A DNA stretch of 64,000 nt from Paenibacillus radicis (ex Gao et al. 2016) (GTDB lineage Bacteria; Bacillota; Bacilli; Paenibacillales; Paenibacillaceae). The notes under the pieces are model-generated. The model was not told where the DNA came from. It searched no databases and saw nothing but the letters and a program-made list of their open reading frames with translations. Positions 27,293 to 35,612 of this stretch are shown here, piece by piece. Where the stretch lies: contig NZ_BMHY01000016.1 of NCBI RefSeq assembly GCF_014641555.1, forward strand, positions 27,875-91,874. The letters are read 5' to 3'. Each line of letters opens with the position of its first letter. Position 1 is the stretch's first letter. The translations under genes were made by a program, and so were the position numbers.

Positions 27293-29113
27293 TTACTCCA
27301 CAAACAGCGACACCCGCTCGAAGCCGGACTCCGATACCCGGATCAATCCGGTGTCCGAAATATGCAAGGTCGGGATGACGACCAGTGCAAGGAGGGACAA
27401 CGTCATGAACGCGTAATTCATCGTGCAGCCTGCGTGAACCAGCGCACCGCTTATGTCCTTCATTTGCTGTACGACTGTCTCATAAGGCTCTGTCGACATA
27501 AGACCAGCCAAGCGAAGCGGAAACTCTACAATTCCGTCCTCTGTTGCTACAGCGATTCCGCCTTGCATGCCGATTACAGAATTAGCGGCCTTAGACATAA
27601 GCTCGTCGTCATTGCCGATGACAAGCACGTTATGGCTGTCATGCGCAACGGTCATGGAAATAGCGGCAGGGCGATTGAAGCCGACACCCCCGACAACGCC
27701 AAATGCGGAGCCTCCCGTTTTGCCGTGGCGTTCGAACAGCGCCATTTTGGACAAGCCGCTTTCCGGCTTAATATCCAGCTTGCTGTCCTTCACTAGAACG
27801 TCGACGACAATTTCTTTTGTCTCTACATTGTTCTCGATAACTTCGGCAACGCGAACCTTGGCAGTACCGGATGCAACCGGAGCTTTAATGACAAAGTCAG
27901 CTGCGCTCAGTTTTTTCTCGAGCTTCACCGAGTTGACGGCATATGCGGGATATTCGAACGGAGCGAGCTCGATCGTCATTTGACCATTCTCCGCAACAAC
28001 TTGTCCGCGCGCAATCGTCATAACGACGTTCACTTCTGCAAGATTTCCATCTAGCAAAATAATGTCCGCAATCGAGCCTGGTGTGACCGAACCGACATCA
28101 CGGGCTACGCCAAACCGTTCAGCTGTATTCAATGTCGCCATCTGGAAGGCTGTTACCGGTTTTACGCCTTGTTGAATGGCATGGCGGACAATAAAGTTCA
28201 TATGGCCTTCTTCTTTCAAGGAATCACAAATGCGGTCGTCGGATACGAGCAGCATCCGGCGGGAATCTAGTCCCATCTCGGTATGCGCCTTAATCGTCGC
28301 CTCCACGTCATGCCAAGCTGAACCGCGGCGCAGCTTAGCATAAATGCCGAGTCTGACCCTGGCGGCAGCATCCTCTTTCGTAATGCTTTCATGACAACCC
28401 GTTACCCCTGCAGCAGCATAAGCGGATAGCCGCGGGTCTTGGGAAGGCCAAGTATAGTGGCCGTCGACCAGTTTGCCTGCACGCAGCGCAGCTTGAATTT
28501 CGCCGATCATCTTCGGATCGCCGAACACGACGCCCGGGAAGTTCATCACTTCGCCAAGAGCGATCATATCGGGTCCCCAGCTCAAAGCTTCGGCTACTTC
28601 TTCTGGGCCGAATTCAGCTCCCGAGGTTTCGAATTCGGAAGAAGTGGCAGGTACGCAGGAAGCGACTTGCATGTAGGCAGCCATAGGTGTTTGCCGCGCT
28701 TCATCCAGCATAATCCGCAAACCAGGAAGACCAAGGACGTTGGAAATTTCATGCGGATCAAAGAATCCGCCTGTCGTTCCAAGCGGCAGCACCGCATTGG
28801 CGAATTGAGTAACAGACAATAAGCTGCTCTCGATATGGCAGTGCCCGTCCAGCAAGCCTGGCGCTATGTAGCGGCCGTTCGCTTCGATCACTTGTGTTTC
28901 TTTGCCGATCATTCCCTCGACATAAGGACCAACATATGCAATGCGTGTACCAACTACAGCAACAGACGTTTCGGGCAAAATCTCGCCGGAAACGACGTTG
29001 ACGAGCGTACCGCCTTTTATGAACAATGTAGCTTTCTTTTCCCCTCGTGCAAAGGCCACGAGATCAGGTATGCAATCGGCCAGATGAGGCCGGGAGAATA
29101 GGTTAGCAGTCAA
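27293..29113 (-). CDS. ade: Adenine deaminase
   Basis: A 606-residue metal-dependent amidohydrolase that converts adenine to hypoxanthine and ammonia for purine salvage. Present are the metal-binding LDGHCHIESS motif, GTTGGFFDPHEISNVLG, VDGHYTWPSQDP with GVTGCHESITKEDA, LLVSDDRICD, and the C-terminal SMTVAHDSHNVLVIG of the Ade family; length is normal. Start choice: AAAGGCGG lies about seven bases before the TTG at 29113; an ATG at 29152 is open in frame but has only a weak site. The gene converges on the HEAT-like gene and shares its terminator. The upstream gap to the next, divergent, gene is about 200 bp; no purine riboswitch is recognisable in it. YerA-like proteins of unproven activity also belong to this family, so activity is probable rather than certain. 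Confidence 0.88.
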   Translation of the reverse strand: MTANLFSRPHLADCIPDLVAFARGEKKATLFIKGGTLVNVVSGEILPETSVAVVGTRIAYVGPYVEGMIGKETQVIEANGRYIAPGLLDGHCHIESSLLSVTQFANAVLPLGTTGGFFDPHEISNVLGLPGLRIMLDEARQTPMAAYMQVASCVPATSSEFETSGAEFGPEEVAEALSWGPDMIALGEVMNFPGVVFGDPKMIGEIQAALRAGKLVDGHYTWPSQDPRLSAYAAAGVTGCHESITKEDAAARVRLGIYAKLRRGSAWHDVEATIKAHTEMGLDSRRMLLVSDDRICDSLKEEGHMNFIVRHAIQQGVKPVTAFQMATLNTAERFGVARDVGSVTPGSIADIILLDGNLAEVNVVMTIARGQVVAENGQMTIELAPFEYPAYAVNSVKLEKKLSAADFVIKAPVASGTAKVRVAEVIENNVETKEIVVDVLVKDSKLDIKPESGLSKMALFERHGKTGGSAFGVVGGVGFNRPAAISMTVAHDSHNVLVIGNDDELMSKAANSVIGMQGGIAVATEDGIVEFPLRLAGLMSTEPYETVVQQMKDISGALVHAGCTMNYAFMTLSLLALVVIPTLHISDTGLIRVSESGFERVSLFVE

Positions 29114-29297
29114 TGTATTTCCGCCTTTCAACTTGAAATTTAAGTTCATCATATACCTAATGATTGAAATTAACCAGTTTCACGATTCCATAATGGCCTG
29201 TAATTGGAATCAGGGCAACTGATTCGATATTTGAAACAGGTTCGTGAAGAAAAGATGGACATTGTGAGACAATTGCCTGCTGTTATACGTATACAAG

Positions 29298-29326
29298 TTG
29301 ACACTCGAGGTGTTGCCTCTCAGAAT
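29298..29326 (+). promoter_or_regulatory. Sigma-A-type promoter of the egsA-like gene
   Basis: TTGACA (29298-29303), 17-bp spacer, CAGAAT (29321-29326). A palindrome, TATACGTATA, lies just upstream at about 29285 and may be an operator. Confidence 0.55.
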
Positions 29327-29365
29327 GAAAAGGAGAGCGCTAGAGAAGGAGGCGGTTAGCAGCAA

Positions 29366-30542
29366 ATGGGATGGAATACTTGGGATGAAACAGCTAGAAG
29401 CATGGAAGGGGCAGACGTTACGGCCATCAGCAGGGGAGCGGTTGTGCTGGAGCATGGTGCTATTGAACAAATCATTCCTTATTTGAAATCGTCAGGCTAT
29501 GAAAGCGTGGTCATTGTGGCTGATTCAATAACCTGGGAGGCGGGCTATGGATCTAAGCTTCAGCAATGGATCGCAGTTGCAGGCATAAATGCAGGATATG
29601 TATGGATCAAGCCGAATGGTCAAGGGGATGTAATTGCAGATGAAGCTTCAGTTGTTCAATTGACGATTGAGCTAAAAATAAAATCCGCAGGAGCGGTAAT
29701 TGCGCTCGGTTCGGGAACGCTGCATGACATTGCCCGATACGCAGCTTTTATAGTAAGCATTCCTTTTATATCCGTACCTACCGCGCCGTCTGTAGACGGC
29801 TTTAACTCCAAGGGGGCACCCCTTATTTTACGAGGGGAGAAAAAAGACGATCGCCGCGATTGGCCCGGATGCGATTTTTGCAGATTTAGACATTTTGACG
29901 AAGGCTCCGTCCGTAATGGTAGCGGCTGGATTCGGCGATATGCTGGGGAAATACACCTCGCTATTTGATTGGAAATTCGGGACTATTTACGCTAATGAGC
30001 CTTACTCGGATCGAATTGCTGAGATGACAAGAGGCGCCCTACAGCAATGCGTGGAGCAGGTGGATCAGATTGCTGCCCGAACACCGGAGGGCATCAGGTT
30101 GCTGATGAGTGCGCTTCTGGAATCGGGCTATGCGATGCTGCTTTTTGGTCAATCACACCCCGCCTCAGGAGCGGAGCATCATTTGTCCCATCACTGGGAG
30201 ATGGAGTTTTTGCGGACCGGCAGAAGACAACTGCTGCATGGTGCCAAGGTAGGCGTCGCATGTGCAGAAATAGCGAAGCTATACCGCCAACTGGCTGATG
30301 AAGGCAGATTGGAGTCGTTAACACCGATGCATAGCGAGATATTAATTGAAATGAACCGAATTCAGGATGAAAAGGAAATTAGGTGGCTGCTGACAATCGT
30401 AGGCGGACCAGCCACAATCGGGGAGCTGGGTGTGGGGGACGAGTTGTTAAGCCGAAGCTTGATGGAAGCGCATCTTATCCGACCGAACCGGAATACACTG
30501 CTTAAAGCATGGAATGAAAGCGACAAGGGGGAGCTTAAATAA
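29366..30542 (+). pseudogene. egsA: Glycerol-1-phosphate dehydrogenase, frameshifted
   Basis: AraM/EgsA-family dehydrogenase, which makes sn-glycerol 1-phosphate from dihydroxyacetone phosphate with NAD(P)H. The first part (29366 to about 29850) has IALGSGTLHDIARYAA and SVPTAPSVDGFNSKGAPL; the second (frame of 30542) has VMVAAGFGDMLGKYTSLFDWK, HPASGAEHHLSHHWE and HGAKVG, including metal-binding His. They join only if one A is removed from an A6 run near 29845: in that frame the text reads KKTIAAIGPDAIFADLDIL and continues into TKAPSVMVAAG. So the gene is whole apart from a single extra base. It is either a recent pseudogene or a sequencing indel in a homopolymer. The end overlaps the start of the next gene's operon without gap. 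Confidence 0.85.
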
Positions 30543-30833
30543 ATGTGGAAATCAACGGTTGGCTGGTTTAGAGGGATTGCGTTGCTGGAAGGGATATCCT
30601 ATCTTGTGCTGCTGCTTATTGCGATGCCGCTCAAATATTGGGCGGACGAGCCGGCTTACGTGACGATTGTAGGCATGGCACACGGCGTTTTATTTACGTT
30701 ATATCTGCTGTTTCTGCTCTTGTCATGGATTAAAAAGCGCTGGTCGTTTCTATGGGTTTTGCTGTGCTTCATCATTGCTTTCGTGCCTTTTGCAACGTTT
30801 TGGCTGGAAGCAAAGCTTCGCAAGGAGCAATAA
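30543..30833 (+). CDS. DUF3817 membrane protein
   Basis: A 96-residue integral membrane protein with three hydrophobic segments (about 12-30, 40-61, 68-88) and the family pattern FRGIALLEGISYLVLLLIAMPLK, shortened here in description, plus GMAHGVLFTLYLL. DUF3817 (YdzA-like) proteins are small inner-membrane proteins of unknown role. It starts directly after the stop of the egsA-like gene, so both share one transcript, and a terminator follows. No function can be assigned. Confidence 0.8.
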   Translation: MWKSTVGWFRGIALLEGISYLVLLLIAMPLKYWADEPAYVTIVGMAHGVLFTLYLLFLLLSWIKKRWSFLWVLLCFIIAFVPFATFWLEAKLRKEQ

Positions 30834-30850
30834 TCGAAGAATTATAATGA

Positions 30851-30896
30851 AAGAGGTTTCTTATCTCCGGGATTAACGGGAATGAGAAACCTCTTT
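30851..30896. terminator. Bidirectional terminator between DUF3817 and regulator
   Basis: AAGAGGTTTCTTAT and its inverse ATGAGAAACCTCTTTTT form an imperfect long stem, with A-rich and T-rich flanks on the two sides. Confidence 0.7.
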
Positions 30897-30923
30897 TTGC
30901 TTTTACTCCATTATGAATGATAG

Positions 30924-32078
30924 CTAGTTGGCTTGCAGACTCTGGTCGTAATCAAGCTCGGACAGGCTTCTGGCCGGGCCGGTTGAACCTCTAGGAATTA
31001 GCGTTGCTGGCAGCTTAATCCGGCGCCATATGTGCTGGCCCTGTTCAATCTGCTCAATAATATGGCGGGCCGCCTCGCGTCCGATTTCCCGTTCCTGCTG
31101 GGCAACTACGGTAGGAGGGACAAGGGAAAAGTCCGCATAAGGAATATCATCGAACAGAATGACGGACAGATCCTCCGGCACGCGTCTGCCAGCTTCAATG
31201 GCCGCACGAATAACATGGGGGCCGAAGTAGGAGACGATGATGGCGGACAATTGCGGATGATCGTTCAGAAACTTATGAACCTGTCCGCTAATTTCCTCTT
31301 CGGTCATATCGAATGTCAGGTTGGACAGCTGCAGGCTTCTATCGATCAGGATGCCGTGGTTTTCAAGCCCTTGCTCATAGCCGGCGATCCGGTCCTCGAT
31401 GCTTGACGTTCCGTCGGCACGCGACGAAATAATGCCGATGGAGGTGTGCCCATGCTCATGCAGATGATTGACAGCCATGACCGAGGCTTCAAAGTTATCC
31501 GAGCTGACGGAGGAAGTATCCAATCCCTTTAACGTACGGTCGACGAGCACGAGCGGGAACTTAGACAGCGTTAGCGACAGAATCTCGCTGTTGTAATTTT
31601 CACCCTCTACAGGGTAAATAATAAGTCCGTCCACCTGAGCTTCCATCATGTCTTTAATTTTGACGATTTCATCCTGCTGTGAATCATTCGTTTTGGAAAA
31701 GAGCATTCTATAATCAGCTTTGGACAATTCGTCCTCAATGCCGCTTAGTACGTTTGCGGTGAAATGGTTATCCAATCTCGGCATGAGGAAGCCAATCGTC
31801 CGCTTCCGGCTTTCGCCGCCCATTTTACTATAGAGATTATCGAGCGCAATATGATGGTCGGCAGACACAAATGTACCTTTGCCTTGTTGTCGAAAGACGA
31901 TGCCATTATCGACAAGATTGGACAAAGCATTCTTCACCGTAATCCGGCTGACCTGAAACTGCTCGGATAGCTCGTTCTCGGAAGGAATGCGGCTGAGCGG
32001 CGGCCATTTGTTGCATCTGATCTGCGTCATAATGTATTGCTCGATTTCCCGGTACATCGGAACTTGTTTATTTGCCAT
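30924..32078 (-). CDS. GntR/LacI hybrid regulator of the mannosidase operon
   Basis: A 384-residue transcription factor built like Bacillus AraR: residues about 5-70 are a GntR-type winged helix (MYREIEQYIMTQIR, PSENELSEQFQVSRITVKNAL, FRQQGKGTFV) and residues about 85-370 a LacI/GalR periplasmic-binding-type sensor (TIGFLMPRLDNHFTANVLSG, LVLVDR, SSDNFEASVMAVNHL, ILFDDIPYA). It would bind operator DNA as a dimer until a sugar ligand releases it. I chose the ATG at 32078 (GAGGGAAATCAGG upstream) over a longer open frame without coding likeness. It diverges from the ABC-transporter operon, and palindromes overlap both promoters, so it most likely represses that operon and itself. The inducer is probably a mannose-containing oligosaccharide; this is inferred from the neighbours. 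Confidence 0.85.
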   Translation of the reverse strand: MANKQVPMYREIEQYIMTQIRCNKWPPLSRIPSENELSEQFQVSRITVKNALSNLVDNGIVFRQQGKGTFVSADHHIALDNLYSKMGGESRKRTIGFLMPRLDNHFTANVLSGIEDELSKADYRMLFSKTNDSQQDEIVKIKDMMEAQVDGLIIYPVEGENYNSEILSLTLSKFPLVLVDRTLKGLDTSSVSSDNFEASVMAVNHLHEHGHTSIGIISSRADGTSSIEDRIAGYEQGLENHGILIDRSLQLSNLTFDMTEEEISGQVHKFLNDHPQLSAIIVSYFGPHVIRAAIEAGRRVPEDLSVILFDDIPYADFSLVPPTVVAQQEREIGREAARHIIEQIEQGQHIWRRIKLPATLIPRGSTGPARSLSELDYDQSLQAN

Positions 32079-32110
32079 CCTGATTTCCCTCATTCCTATT
32101 AGTTGAATTA

Positions 32111-32147
32111 ATAATATAACAACGATACAAGTATGACAAGTTGTATC
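32111..32147 (-). promoter_or_regulatory. Regulator promoter with overlapping operator
   Basis: On the minus strand TTGTCA (32139-32134), 17-bp spacer and TATTAT (32116-32111) form a strong sigma-A promoter. A perfect 7-bp inverted repeat GATACAA/TTGTATC (32124-32130 with 32141-32147) spans its -35, which suggests self-repression. Confidence 0.6.
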
Positions 32148-32260
32148 TGCTGTCGAATAAACAGAAAGGGAGTCACTCTTATGATTAGAATCATTAAAAT
32201 GCTTATATGAAGGCAATGACAGCGATTACAATGTTTTCTGGGTTGTATATAAAAAAGACA

Positions 32261-32300
32261 TTTACATCGATATGTATGTTGTTTATATTGAATATACAAC
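32261..32300 (+). promoter_or_regulatory. ABC-operon promoter with overlapping palindromic operator
   Basis: TTTACA (32261-32266), 17-bp spacer, TATATT (32284-32289). A near-perfect 23-bp palindrome at 32278-32300 (arms GTTGTxTAT and ATAxACAAC) covers the -10. A further half-like site GTTGTATAT lies at 32242. The TTGTAT core is shared with the operator at 32124-32147, so one regulator, the adjacent GntR/LacI hybrid, probably binds both. Confidence 0.65.
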
Positions 32301-32358
32301 CTAGATGAAGCTGCTGGTTGATAACGCTTCACTCAATTTGAAAGGGGAGAATTTTGAG

Positions 32359-33738
32359 ATGAAAAAAAGAATGTATGCGATGGGTATTTTGTTAGTAGTC
32401 GCGGCCCTAGTTGTAAGCGCTTGCTCATCCGGTTCAGGCAACGGAGGCAGTGAAGGCGGTGCCAAAAAGACGCTGAAGATGTGGACTTGGAAGGTAGCTT
32501 ACGGTCCCGGATTTGAAGCAGCAGCGAAATTGTATGAAGAAAAAACCGGCATCAAAGTTGAAATCGAAACTTTCACTCCTGATGATACTTATAGACAAAA
32601 GGTTCAAGCGGCAGCCAACTCCAAAAACCTGCCTGACGTGATCCACTACTGGGCAACTAACGGCGACTCGCTGGAAACATCGCTGCTGGAACTGACGCCT
32701 AGCGTAGGCGACGATGTATTAAACAGCTACTTCGGACCAGCAATGGATCCTATCCGTGTCACTCAGAAACAAGTAGACAACTGGGCGACAAATAAAGATG
32801 CAACAAACGTACAAAAAGGCTTGAAAGTTGGCGAGTTCTACGGCCTTCCGCTTGATATCGGCGGCTTCTTCACCTTCTACGGCAACAAGAAGCTCATCGA
32901 GCAAGCAGGCTTGAAAGCTGAAGCTCCAAAAACGTTTGAAGAGTTCGTAACGATGATGGAAACCGTACAAAAAGAAACGAAAGTGCCAGGCCTTGTATTT
33001 GGCGCGAAATTGCCTGACCTGTGGGAAAACTGGGCTGGATCCGCTCTTCAAATTATGTTGAACGGACCGGAAGGCTACATTAACCTGCTGGAGCGCAAAG
33101 CGCAAATGAGCGATCCTAGCAACATTAAAGTTTCTCAGGCTCTTGGTACGATTGCAGACAAAGGCTTGATGATGCCGGGCATTCTGTCCACGGACATCGA
33201 CGGTGCGGACCAAGCTTTCGCTTCCGGCAAAGCGGCGTTTGACCTTGGCGGTACATTCACAATGTCCACATTGCTGGCAATGGGCATGAATGCAGACGAT
33301 ATCGTTACGTTCTCCGTTCCTCCAATTGCAGGCTCCAAGCTTGACAAATGGTCGACAGATCCATTCACGCTGACAATGATGTCGGTAAGCAAAGACTCGA
33401 AAAATAAAGACGACGCTTTGGATTTCATCAAGTTCATTACTTCTGATCCAGATGCAGCAATCGCATTCTCCAACGGCGCATTCACGGTATCCGCACTGAA
33501 AATAGGCGATCGTTCCAAAGACCTGTCCCCGGCGCTTAAAGCGATGCAAGAATCATTCGCGACAGAGCCAGGACCGTACAGCAAAGTTCAGCCTTACATC
33601 GACAACAGAGGCAATCACAAGGAATGGGAAGAGTACTTCCAATCCATGCAATCTGTAATCGAGAAGAAAATGACGGTAGAGCAGGCAACTAAGAAATTCG
33701 ACGAGCGCATGAAATCTCTAGCGGCAAGCGGTAACTAA
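32359..33738 (+). CDS. ABC transporter sugar-binding lipoprotein
   Basis: A 459-residue family 1 solute-binding protein. A lipoprotein signal (residues 1-21, lipobox VVSAC with Cys22) anchors it to the outer face of the membrane, followed by a glycine/serine linker and the MalE-like fold (LKMWTWKVAYGPGFEAAAKL, then TFEEFVTMMETV, GKAAFDLGGTFTM). It would capture a mono- or oligosaccharide and hand it to the two permeases downstream. The ATG at 32359 has AAAGGGGAG upstream; the longer frame to 32305 covers the promoter region. The first gene of the glycan operon, it is followed by a strong hairpin, usual after highly expressed binding proteins. Confidence 0.88.
   Translation: MKKRMYAMGILLVVAALVVSACSSGSGNGGSEGGAKKTLKMWTWKVAYGPGFEAAAKLYEEKTGIKVEIETFTPDDTYRQKVQAAANSKNLPDVIHYWATNGDSLETSLLELTPSVGDDVLNSYFGPAMDPIRVTQKQVDNWATNKDATNVQKGLKVGEFYGLPLDIGGFFTFYGNKKLIEQAGLKAEAPKTFEEFVTMMETVQKETKVPGLVFGAKLPDLWENWAGSALQIMLNGPEGYINLLERKAQMSDPSNIKVSQALGTIADKGLMMPGILSTDIDGADQAFASGKAAFDLGGTFTMSTLLAMGMNADDIVTFSVPPIAGSKLDKWSTDPFTLTMMSVSKDSKNKDDALDFIKFITSDPDAAIAFSNGAFTVSALKIGDRSKDLSPALKAMQESFATEPGPYSKVQPYIDNRGNHKEWEEYFQSMQSVIEKKMTVEQATKKFDERMKSLAASGN
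32411..32425 (+). promoter_or_regulatory. Candidate cre (CcpA) site inside the binding-protein gene
   Basis: TTGTAAGCGCTTGCT fits the relaxed cre consensus WTGNAANCGNWNNCW. It lies about 50 bp into the coding sequence, where CcpA could act as a roadblock. It also encodes the lipobox, so the match may be partly fortuitous. Confidence 0.35.
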
Positions 33739-33752
33739 TTAAGGTTCATTCT

Positions 33753-33798
33753 GTGCCAGCCCTCGTGCCTTTAATAACAGGTGCTAGGGCTGGCGCAC
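33753..33798 (+). other. Intra-operon hairpin after the binding-protein gene
   Basis: GTGCCAGCCCT (33753-33763) pairs with AGGGCTGGCGCAC (33786-33798) with one bulge. There is no long T run, so it is more likely a processing or partial-termination element that raises binding-protein mRNA over permease mRNA. Confidence 0.55.
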
Positions 33799-33847
33799 CC
33801 CTTTACTTCACTGTCAGGCAATAAAAACGGACAAAGGATGATCGCTT

Positions 33848-34741
33848 ATGGTAACAGCAAAGAAAAAATGGGTGCCATATTTGTTTCTGCTTCCCGGCAT
33901 TCTGCTATTTTTGGCGATAGGCGTTTATTCGGTAGGCTTCTCCGTCATACTCAGTTTTTACAACTGGTCGGGGATTGACTTCTCGAACGCAAGATTCGAA
34001 GGATTGTCTAATTTCAAGGATTTTCTGCTGGGCGACAGCCCGGTTGTATCGCGCAACTTCTATTACGCGTTGCTGCACAATTTCGAGCTAGCCTTCTTTC
34101 AAGTTATCATTGTCATTCCGGTAGCACTCGTGCTCGCATTCGTTTTGCAGAACACGAAGATGGCCGGCTTTTACCGCACGCTTTATTTCCTGCCGATGAT
34201 TGCATCGGGCATCGCAGTTTTCTATGTATGGAAAGGCTTATTCGAGCCTACAGGCGTACTTAACTCTTTATTCGCCACGCTGGGCCTTGATTTTCTAGTC
34301 GTACCCGAAGGGATGCTGGGCAGCTCGTCCACATCATTGATCGGGATCATTATTACTTCCATTTGGGGAGGACTTCCCGGCACGCTGCTGCTTTATTATG
34401 CAGGTTTGACCGCCGTTGACCCGACACTATACGAAGCCGCAAGCGTGGATGGCGCAAGCAAGGCGACGATGATACGGAAAATTACATGGCCGCTGCTCAA
34501 GCCGATGACGCTTATCGCGGTTATTCAAATGGTGAATGGCGCATTTCAGACGTTCGAGAATGTATTTATTATGACCGGAGGCGGTCCGGCAGGCAGCACC
34601 GAGGTTATCGGAACGCTCGTTTATCGGACGGCATTTATCGATAATGACTACGGTCTCGCTAGTGCAATTGGCTGGACGTCGTTTCTCGTAACGGGACTCA
34701 TTGCTATTTTCAGTATTCGCGGCTTTAAGGCTGACATATAG
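33848..34741 (+). CDS. ABC sugar permease, MalF-like
   Basis: A 297-residue inner-membrane permease with six expected helices. The cytoplasmic EAA motif that docks the ATPase reads YEAASVDGASKATMIRKITW at about residue 197, followed by PLLKP. With the next gene it forms the heterodimeric channel of a CUT1-type importer. The ATG follows CAAAGGATG. The transporter's ATPase is not encoded here; Gram-positive CUT1 systems commonly borrow a shared MsmX-like ATPase. Confidence 0.88.
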   Translation: MVTAKKKWVPYLFLLPGILLFLAIGVYSVGFSVILSFYNWSGIDFSNARFEGLSNFKDFLLGDSPVVSRNFYYALLHNFELAFFQVIIVIPVALVLAFVLQNTKMAGFYRTLYFLPMIASGIAVFYVWKGLFEPTGVLNSLFATLGLDFLVVPEGMLGSSSTSLIGIIITSIWGGLPGTLLLYYAGLTAVDPTLYEAASVDGASKATMIRKITWPLLKPMTLIAVIQMVNGAFQTFENVFIMTGGGPAGSTEVIGTLVYRTAFIDNDYGLASAIGWTSFLVTGLIAIFSIRGFKADI

Positions 34742-34753
34742 GAGGATAAGAGG

Positions 34754-35572
34754 ATGGTTAAATCAATCAAGCACTTACTGCTAATCATATACGGCTTCGC
34801 TTGCCTCTATCCGTTCTTGTGGATGTTCGGAACGTCGCTCAAAACGTCGCAAGATGCTTTAGCTAATCCGCAATCGCCGTTTCCGTCCGGGGCTTTTCAG
34901 TGGAGCACGTTCGCTGAAGTATGGAACAAGCTGAATTTCGGCCGCTTCTTTATGAATAGCGGCATTGTCAGTATCGTGGTTATTGTTGGTGTTATCTTCA
35001 TTTACAGCATGATGGGCTACGCCTTTGCGAAGTACAGATTCAGAGGGAAAAAGTTTATCTATTATATGTTTATTGCGCTTCTGCTCGTGCCGGGCGTAAC
35101 GATTCTTATTCCGCTTTATATCAATATGACGAATTTAGGCCTGGCCAACAGCTATATCGGAATGATTCTGCCGATGATCAACGGCGCAGCGCCGTTTGCG
35201 ATCTTCCTGTTCACCAGCTACTTCCGTACAATCTCTCATGAGCTGTACGAGAGCGCGGTGCTGGACGGCTGCAATTCCTTCCGCATCTATTTCAACATTT
35301 ATTTGCCGCTGGCAATTCCGGCTATCGGCACGATTGCGATTATGAACTTTATCGGCAGCTGGAACAACATCCTGTGGCCGATGATCATCATCGACAGCAA
35401 AGATTTGTTCACGCTCCCTATGGGGCTGATGTATCTGGATTCCTCTTCCTTCAAGAAGTGGAACGAGCTGATGGCAGGCGCTATTATTACAATTTTCCCA
35501 ATACTCGTAGCCTTCCCTTTCCTGCAAAAAATGTACGTACAAGGCATGACTGCCGGATCGGTGAAAATGTAG
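34754..35572 (+). CDS. ABC sugar permease, MalG-like
   Basis: A 272-residue permease with six likely helices and the EAA motif YESAVLDGCNSFRIYFNIYL near residue 163. It begins 12 bp after the preceding permease with AGGAGGATAAGAGG as ribosome site, so the two are co-translated. The end GMTAGSVKM is typical of MalG-like proteins. Together with the lipoprotein it should import the substrate later cut by the GH38 enzyme. Confidence 0.88.
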   Translation: MVKSIKHLLLIIYGFACLYPFLWMFGTSLKTSQDALANPQSPFPSGAFQWSTFAEVWNKLNFGRFFMNSGIVSIVVIVGVIFIYSMMGYAFAKYRFRGKKFIYYMFIALLLVPGVTILIPLYINMTNLGLANSYIGMILPMINGAAPFAIFLFTSYFRTISHELYESAVLDGCNSFRIYFNIYLPLAIPAIGTIAIMNFIGSWNNILWPMIIIDSKDLFTLPMGLMYLDSSSFKKWNELMAGAIITIFPILVAFPFLQKMYVQGMTAGSVKM

Positions 35573-35612
35573 CTTCATCCAAAATCTATTATAAACAGGA
35601 CGGTACAACGAT

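Noticed and set aside
29153..29290. Purine riboswitch upstream of ade
   Set aside because: I could not find the conserved three-way junction loops on the minus strand.
29840..29856. Programmed frameshift at the A6 run in egsA
   Set aside because: The needed shift is +1 (or -2) relative to the upstream frame, not the -1 slip favoured by A-AAA-AAG sites; an indel is simpler.
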